From Chlorella sorokiniana (taxonomy: Eukaryota > Chlorophyta > Trebouxiophyceae > Chlorellales > Chlorellaceae), in contig CP084614.1 in NCBI GenBank assembly GCA_025917655.1, positions 2,542,001-2,606,000 of the forward strand: DNA of 64,000 bases, written 5' to 3'. Numbering within the stretch: the stretch's first letter is position 1; each line of letters starts with the position of its first letter. Made by a program: the position numbers and the translations under genes. Positions 57,701-64,000 of this stretch are shown here, in pieces. Under the pieces are notes generated by a model that saw nothing but the letters and a program-made list of their open reading frames with translations, did not search any database and was not told the DNA's origin.

Positions 57701-59144
57701 GCTGCGAGCGCAAAGACGTGCGGAGCTATGAAGCCCCGCCTTGTACACTTGTACACTGAATCACCCTCATGCCTTGTACACAGCGGTGCAACTGGTGCTC
57801 TTGATTCTGTTGCCTCTGTTGCAGGTGCACGACGCGGTGGCTGGTGCGGCGGCCGAGGTGGGGCGGCGCCTGTCGGAGCGGCTGGCCACCAAGCAGGAGC
57901 TGACCACGCTCAGCCACAAGGTGGGCCGCCTCTGATGGCCTTCCGCCCCGCTCTGCCCGCATCGCTGTCCGGCTCTGTGTGCCGCGTCGTTGCTGTGGGA
58001 CAACCCAACCGTGCCAAGCTGAAGCGCTAGCACATGACGCAGCAGCGCTGCATCTAAGCGCTGCAGCTTAGTGCGCACAGAGTCGGCATGCCCCTCCCAC
58101 ATTGCTCACACTTTCCTCGCCGGCCCTGTGCAGCTCAACAGCAAGGCCTCCCGAGAAGACGTGGACCGCCTGCTGCGGGCGCACAAGGCTACCACTGCCG
58201 CTGCCGCCGCTGCGGCAGATGGCGGGGCGGGCCCTGCGGCGGGCCTGAAAGTCAAGTGCCTGAGCTGTGACTCGGACCTGCAGCCGTTCATGTTTGCAGC
58301 CGGCCCAGGAGCGCTGGCTCAGGGGCAGGGGGGCGGCAGAGCTGCGATACACGCAGCTGCCGGCGGCTTCCCCGCCGCGCAACCCATCCGCGCACTGGGC
58401 CTCCACTGCGGCGCCGCTGTCGCAGGGCGGCGGCGGCAGCTACGTCGCTCCTGGCAACCAGGTGCAGCCGCTGACCCAGCAGCCCTGCCCTGCCCGCCCC
58501 AGGCCCTCCACTGCCACATCACGCCTCGGCCAACAGGCCGGCTGGATGCAGCGGCTGCCTCACGATGTAGACGGCGGGCAGCTCTCCCCGGGCAGCTCCC
58601 GACGCAGCAGCGTTGGGCAGGCGGCAGGGCCACTGGCAAGGCAGGCCTCCCTGCCAGCTGCGCCGCCGCGGCGGCCGCAGACAGCTGCCCCAGGCGTGTC
58701 TGCCCTGAGCCGGCAAGGCAGCTCGGCAGCTGCGGCCGACCTCACGCTGCAGCCTCCTGGGAACTTGGTGGCGGGGGCAGGCAAGCAGGAGCAGCAGCTG
58801 CAGCAGCACCAGCAGTATCTGCCTCGGGGTGCCGACATCTGTGCAGCGAGCAAGCAGGACAGCCCAGTAGCCGACTGTTTTGAGGAGATCAGGGAGGTGC
58901 CAGAAGCGCAGCAAGAGGGCAGCCATCGCGTCGCTGGCGTGCCTGCAGAACAGGACTCGGGTGCCACCCGCATGTGCCTCCCCAGCGGCAGCAGCAAGGC
59001 CGCCCTGCCAGCCCTGTGCTCGCCGGGCGCATCAACGCCGCGCGGCCAGCCACGGCAGCGCTGCCTCTGGGGCCCGCGGCGGCAGGGCTGGGCCACGACA
59101 TTGCATCTCTGGGCGCAGGCAAGCGCCAGTCCGCCGGCTTGTAG
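54781..59144 (+). CDS. QRICH2-like DUF4795 coiled-coil protein (cilium-linked family)
   Basis: Exon 1 (54781-54885, MMAGMGEATTPPLPQDLASF...) joins exon 2 at 54934 (WSNLATAYRTQGLLELLF) across a 48-nt intron, giving the short N-terminal helix pair typical of DUF4795 proteins. Exon 2 continues as a coiled coil (ESRLEGQQRTAEAQHAAVDE). A long low-complexity middle follows (55450-56420), then further coiled exons: CLREVGDLLRRRPSVHEGG (56620), LEGRVGELEALSRQTAGRLE (57370), RRLSERLATKQELTTLSHKV (57868), and SKASREDVDRLLRAHKA (58140) leading to VKCLSCDSDLQPF (58250), the Cys-x-x-Cys-Asp signature closing DUF4795 in QRICH2. The tail is Ser/Pro/Gln-rich and probably ends RQSAGL at 59144. QRICH2 is needed for sperm flagella in mammals. 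Frames change near 55958 (G3) and 58328 (G6). A GC donor at 55303 is one option for the end of exon 2. Confidence 0.6.
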
Positions 59145-59797
59145 GATTGTGATCGCAATAAGAATGACTTCATTGCCGCTGGGCCTCAATTTTTCTGTCA
59201 AATCAGAAAGAGATACGCAGTGGCCTTCTGCTGCGTAGCAACACTGCCACACCCACGGCCCGTTGCCTTGCAAACCCTGCCGCCCCTCCCGCCGCCTGAA
59301 AGTATAGCGTCACCTGGCAGTATTCTTTTGATCTTGCAAGGAGTGAATGGTGCAATGGTTAAAAAGGCAGCAAGGAAGCAGCAGCGAGCAGCAGTCGGGC
59401 TGGAAGAAAGTAGAGCAGTAGCTGGAAGGAAACAAAGCGCCGCTGTGCCGTGAGGCAGCAGGGCAAAGGCACGGTAAGGGAAGAGGAGGGTTGCGGTTGC
59501 CGACTCACGCGGCGCACGGCGGCGACACACTGGAGGTGAAGGGCCGGCAGCGCAGGGCTGCGCAGTGCCCAGCAAAAACAATGCCACGGCTGGTGTGTCC
59601 TGGTCTCACGGGAGGGGGTAGGGTCAAGGGGTGGGGGTGGGTGGGGTTAGAAGGGGGGGGGGGGTGGGGGGTGGGGTGATGGCGTGCATGCCTGTACAGT
59701 GCTGCGCTGCCGCGCCGCTGCCCAACGCAGCAAGCCGGGCGCTGCCATGACCCGGCGGACGTCGCCAGAAGAGCGGAGGTAGGTGTCACGCAGGCGG
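59145..59797. other. Convergent 3' intergenic region
   Basis: About 650 bp between the DUF4795 gene (plus) and CUL3 (minus). AT-rich bits at 59150-59215 and 59320-59370 fit 3' untranslated regions. A G-rich low-complexity run lies at 59620-59675. No gene supported. Confidence 0.5.
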
Positions 59798-62700
59798 TCA
59801 CGCCAGGTAGACGTAGGTGGACCGGTCGGTGGCATCCCGCTCCAAAACTCGCGCTCTGGAGGCAGCCAAGGGGCGGGGCAGGTGGGTGGGCTGGAAGTAA
59901 ACCAGGCTGCCAATGCCAGGCGGCGGACATCAAGCATCAGCATCAGCAGCGCGCGCACCTGCTGAGCCACAGCAACCCCACACCCCATACACACACACAC
60001 GACTGCTTACCCCCGGGCCGCCCCCCCACCCTTCCTGTTGCCCCCACAACATCCCCCCCCCCCCCCCCCCACCCCCACCCCCCACCCCCCCCACCCCCAC
60101 CCCCACCCACACACCACAACCACACACACACACACCCACAAACGCACCTATGAGGCTCTCGATGCGTTTCTTCACCACCTGCGGCTGCGGCAGGAAGCGC
60201 GCCGCCAGCTGGCGAGTCACCTCCCCAATCAGCTCGTTGTGCCCTAGCCGCTTGCGCGACTTCATGATGCGTACGATGGCCGCCTCGATCTGCGGCTTGC
60301 GGTCCTCCTCCACCTTCTCACGCGTCTCCGCCTTCTCCCCCTCCGTCTCGCGCTGCCGGGGAGGAAGAGCGGCGGGCGGCGGCGGCGACAGGGCGTGGGC
60401 GGGCGGCGGCGGCAGCAAGGGGGGTGAGCTTGCTCACACAAGCCTTGTTTGCAGCTCGGCAAGGCGCAGCAGCGGTGCAGCGTGGCCTGCAACGCCGCCG
60501 TACGGCATCCCTGGGGCCCCCACCTCGCCCACATCCATCGCTCCCACCACACCGCCACCCATCCCACCCACCCACCACCAACATCACCACTCTTTAAGGG
60601 GGCCACCCCTCCGCACCTGCGCGGCCACCATGCCGATCTTGACCTTGTAGAGCTTGGAGGTGAAGGCGTCGTTGACGGAGAAGGCATCCCCCGCCCGCAC
60701 CTCCTTGCTCATCGGCTCCTTGCGCAGCACCGCCTTGCCCTGCAGCCGTGTGAGATCAGGGGTGGGTGGATGGTTGGGCGGCTGATGTTGAGTGGCTCAG
60801 GGGGTGGGTTGTTGGGCGATTGAATGGCTCAGGGAGTGGATGGGTGGGTGATATTACGGGCAGCACAACAAGTGGGTTTTGGGTGGTGTTGGGGTGGTGG
60901 AGATGAGCGACTGGAGGAAGAGGCGCACGGGCTGTAGGGTCCGTGACAGCAGCCAGCGACGGCACTCAGGCAAATCTGCAAGGCCTGAGCAGCCTCGGCG
61001 GCTGAAGCCCGGTGCCTGACAGCTGCGCCCCTGCCAACCCCCACACCCGGGGCCCCGCTTCCCCCTAACCAAACACCCCCAACTGCACACGCACACACGT
61101 CCACCCCAACACACACCCATCACCAGGCATCCGCCCACCGGCCCACGCACGCAGCCCACCTTGACGCATGCCAGGCTCTGCAGCACGCGCTTGAGCTCGG
61201 CCTCGGGGATGCCGGTGGCCGCCTCCACCTCCTCGTAGCTCAGCTGCTCCGCGTCGTTGAACAGCATCAGCACCGCCATCTGGTAGGTGGAGCACTGGAT
61301 CTCGTGCCTGCGCGCGCCGCCGCCAAAGGAGGCCTTCAGGTCCGCAGTGCCCAGGGACGTCTGCCAGGTAAGCCGCCGGCCTGCGAAGAGAACGACACAG
61401 AATGGCGAGGAGGGTCAGCTGGTGAGACAGGACAGGAAAACAGGTGCAGGTGCAGAGTACGGATGGGCGGGCGAGCGGCGATTTTTGTCGTTGGTGCTGC
61501 GAGAAGGCAGGGAGGCCTGGGACAGGAGGGCTGCAGCTGGCAGACGTGCCGCCACGTTGTGCAGAGGGTGGGACGGAGCCGCACATATTTTCAACTGCTC
61601 GCTGGCCCCTTCTCCTCCGTATCGCTCGCTATGCAGCATCAAAGCCTCTGCGTGCACGCTCATGTGCAGGCAAGGAGCAACCCAGGCAAGTGGCCGCGCA
61701 GCCACCCACCGCTGTTGGCGGCCAGGTAGTAGCTGGCGAACTCGGTGGTGCATTGCTCCAGCTCGCGGGGCAGCTGGCAGGTGGCGGTGGCGCTCGTCTG
61801 GGGCCACATGCCGCTGGTCAGCACCTGCACGCGGCGCACACACCGTGTGGAAATGAGGCAAAGACAAGACGATCGAAAGGGCACGACACCTTCAAGCCCA
61901 AGCAGTCTGGCAGTCCTTACAGAGCCTTGAATTGCAATGAAAGCGACAGCCTGGTAGCATCCACCCGCGGCGCCCCCAAAGGCTCTCAATGGGACACTCA
62001 ACAGGCGCGCCTCCCCCTCAACAAGCGCACCTGCACCGACATGTCAACGCCCAGCTGGTGCCCCTCCCGCTCCAGCCACTGCTTGAAGTCGACCATCTTC
62101 TCTCTGTCGGGCGGAACCGAGAATGAGCAAGGAACAAGCGTGAACAACACAGCACTCCCGCAAGTGTGGCTTTGCAACTTGGCTGACTGCCGCTCGGTTC
62201 CCGGGTGCCGACCCGCTGGCTGTGCAGGCGGCTCTGAAAGCCATCATCTCTCAGGCGAAGCGCGCCCATCTGTTGAGCTGTTCAATGTGTTGAATTTGGG
62301 CACAGCCCCCTCGCCCACCCAGCCGCGCCGCCCACCTGCTCATTTTGATGTCGCTGAACATTGTCTCCAGCTTGGAGGTGAACTGGTAGCCGCACTCCGT
62401 CTTGAGCTTGGTCAGCAGCAGCTGCTCTGCAGGTGTGAATAGAAAGCACGCACAGGCGGAAAGTGTGAAAAGAAAGGGTGCAGGGGAGGTTGCAGAGGGG
62501 AGAGGCCGTCAGCCTAAGTGGTGCAGGCGAGGCCCTGTGGAAGAGCAAACGACAAGGCTTGGAGCAACAAGAAAGTCTCAGAAGCCGCCCGCTTGTCTCC
62601 GCTTCCCCAGCCCGAGCAGCGCCGCACGGCCCTCCCCCACCTGCATCCTCGCTGCTCGACCGCCCGTGCAGCAGGCGCTTGGCCAGGTGCTGCTTGTAGT

Positions 62701-63950
62701 ACTTCTCAAACACATCCTTCTCCTGCAGGTAGCGGAAGAGCATGATGCCCTTGTCCAGGACCACCTCGATGTCGTCCTCGCTCATGCCCTGCAGCGCGGT
62801 GCGGCAGCCGGGAGAGAGAGGGGTGGGTGTTGCTTGCAGGGAAGACAAGAGGAGTGGGTGTTGCAAGGCACAAAAGGCGAAGGGGTGTAGCTCGGAAGAA
62901 AGAGGGGTGGGTGTTGCTTGCAGGGAAGGCAGAGGTGTGGGTTTTGGCCGGAAGACAGAAGGGTGGGTGTTGCACGGAAGACAGCAGGGCGGAGCTTGTC
63001 TGCGAGTGTGTGTGGATGGTTGTGGTGGTGACAGTGCTGGGTGGAAGATGTTGCTGGGGTGGGGGCGGAGGGGAGGGCTTGTGCGGGAGTAGGAACAGCG
63101 CGTGGAGGACAGTCATTAAGACACTGGCTTGGGGCGGGCCGGGTCGGAGCAAATCCAAGCTCCCCCGACCCACACCTCGATGCTGGTGTTCCCCCACCTT
63201 GAGCCCCTTGCGCAGCTTGTCATCCATGAAGAGCGAGATGTACTCGGGAGCGAGGGTTCAGGTTGAGCAGGTGCTCAAAGGCGGAGTTGAGCGCGGCGAC
63301 GAACAGCTTGTCGTTGGCAAAGGCGCGGGCGATGAGCGCGTCGTACTTCTCCTTCTCCTGCGGTACAACAAGAAAACCAGGGGAGGGAGGGGGTTCAAAG
63401 CAGAGCGCTCTTGCGCGCTGCGACTAGCGTAGCCTTCATACCCCTCACTGCTGTCCTTGCCAGCGGAAAACTTAATGCTGGCCTTGTAAAGCAGGCGGGT
63501 GGCGTTGGCCCCTGAGCGGCTCACCTGCAGCAGTCGGTGCACCCACTCTGCGGGGTCCTTCTGCCGTTCAGGGTCCAGCACCAGCGCCTTGCCCACCTCT
63601 CGGAGGTGCCCGCCCATCGTCTGGAGGTTGAACGGTTTGGGAGGTAGGGGAGCAAGGAAACGGTAAGGGAGCATAGGGCACACAGATGCATGCTCCAGGG
63701 ATTGCGTGTAGGGATTGCGCATCATCAGCAGCGAGCCCCAGGTCTCCTCCAAACGCGCATCAAGTGGCACCCAAGCCCAAGCACCTCCCACCTGCCGCAG
63801 CAGCTCGTTGCCGCCCTCCACCCGCTTGAACAGCACGTACATGCGGCCGAGGTCGGCAAAGCGGTCGGCCTGCAGCAGCGGCACCAGCCCGCTGCCATCC
63901 ATCTCCACCAGGGACCGCATCTGGCGGCTGATCAGCTCCGTCTCCACCAC
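59798..63950 (-). CDS. CUL3: Cullin-3, C-terminal part (5' end beyond the window)
   Basis: Exons on the minus strand: 63950-63792 ([18 protein letters not shown]), 63620-63525, 63357-63198 ([14 protein letters not shown]), 62788-62641 ([20 protein letters not shown]), 62426-62336 ([20 protein letters not shown]), 62103-62031, 61824-61710 ([19 protein letters not shown]), 61380-61160 ([13 protein letters not shown]), 60739-60617 ([18 protein letters not shown]), 60352-60148 and 59855-59798. The neddylation segment [18 protein letters not shown] and the winged-helix end STYVYLA are intact. CUL3 is the scaffold of BTB-type ubiquitin ligases; the C-terminal half binds RBX1. Alignment from memory favours CUL3 over CUL1 or CUL4. 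The frame changes at 59844 (REF/LERD) and around 63246 (NPRS/EYISLF); all other junctions are in phase. Confidence 0.95.
60045..60135. repeat. C-rich/CA-rich low-complexity tract in a CUL3 intron
   Basis: A C run of about 18, CCCCCACCC repeats and CACACA on the plus strand, within the last CUL3 intron. In the minus-strand transcript it is a G-rich tract shortly after the donor, with G-quadruplex potential. Its length is a sequencing risk. Confidence 0.9.
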
Positions 63951-64000
63951 CTGTGGAGGAAGGGAGGCAAGAACACGCGTGAGCCAGCAGGGGGGGGGGG

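Overview
The window is a GC-rich, intron-dense eukaryotic nuclear segment. Short exons with GT-AG introns, an exosome subunit, a geranylgeranylated Rab, CUL3, plant-type LURP-one and NTAN1 proteins, and large Ala/Gly/Pro-rich proteins all point to a green alga. The style of the receptor-like kinases and the absence of obvious TGTAA poly(A) signals make me lean towards a trebouxiophyte of the Chlorella type rather than Chlamydomonas. That lineage call is inference.

Layout from left to right: an unrecognised membrane protein cut by the left edge (- strand); an mTERF-like gene (-); RAB6 (-); a LURP-one-related protein (-); a mitochondrial phosphate carrier (-). After a short divergent spacer come CFAP184/CCDC96 (+), DNA topoisomerase I (+) and an Irc3-like SF2 helicase (+). 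A roughly 9-kb gene for a LamG/DUF4215 single-pass surface protein (-) diverges from the exosome subunit RRP41 (+). Next are a PGYxG-motif protein resembling CIMIP2/FAM166 (-), a five-copy 114-bp hairpin-rich tandem repeat, NTAN1 (+), a small TPR protein (-) and a 170-aa coiled-coil protein (+). Two tandem paralogous receptor-like kinases (-) follow, then a RING protein with a decapeptide array (-), a QRICH2-like (DUF4795) coiled-coil protein (+), and CUL3 (-), whose 5' end lies beyond the right edge.

Three genes (CFAP184, CIMIP2/FAM166-like, QRICH2-like) belong to families known for motile cilia. They are not adjacent, but their presence is notable if the organism is, as I suspect, a coccoid alga without visible flagella. 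The remaining genes cover housekeeping roles: Golgi traffic (RAB6), mitochondrial phosphate import, DNA topology, organellar nucleic acids, RNA decay, the N-degron pathway and cullin ubiquitin ligases.

Many otherwise well-conserved genes change reading frame at short homopolymers, and most of these sites look one base short. Coordinates of multi-exon genes are spans from start codon to stop codon. Exon limits given in the text were worked out by hand from splice signals and family alignment from memory.
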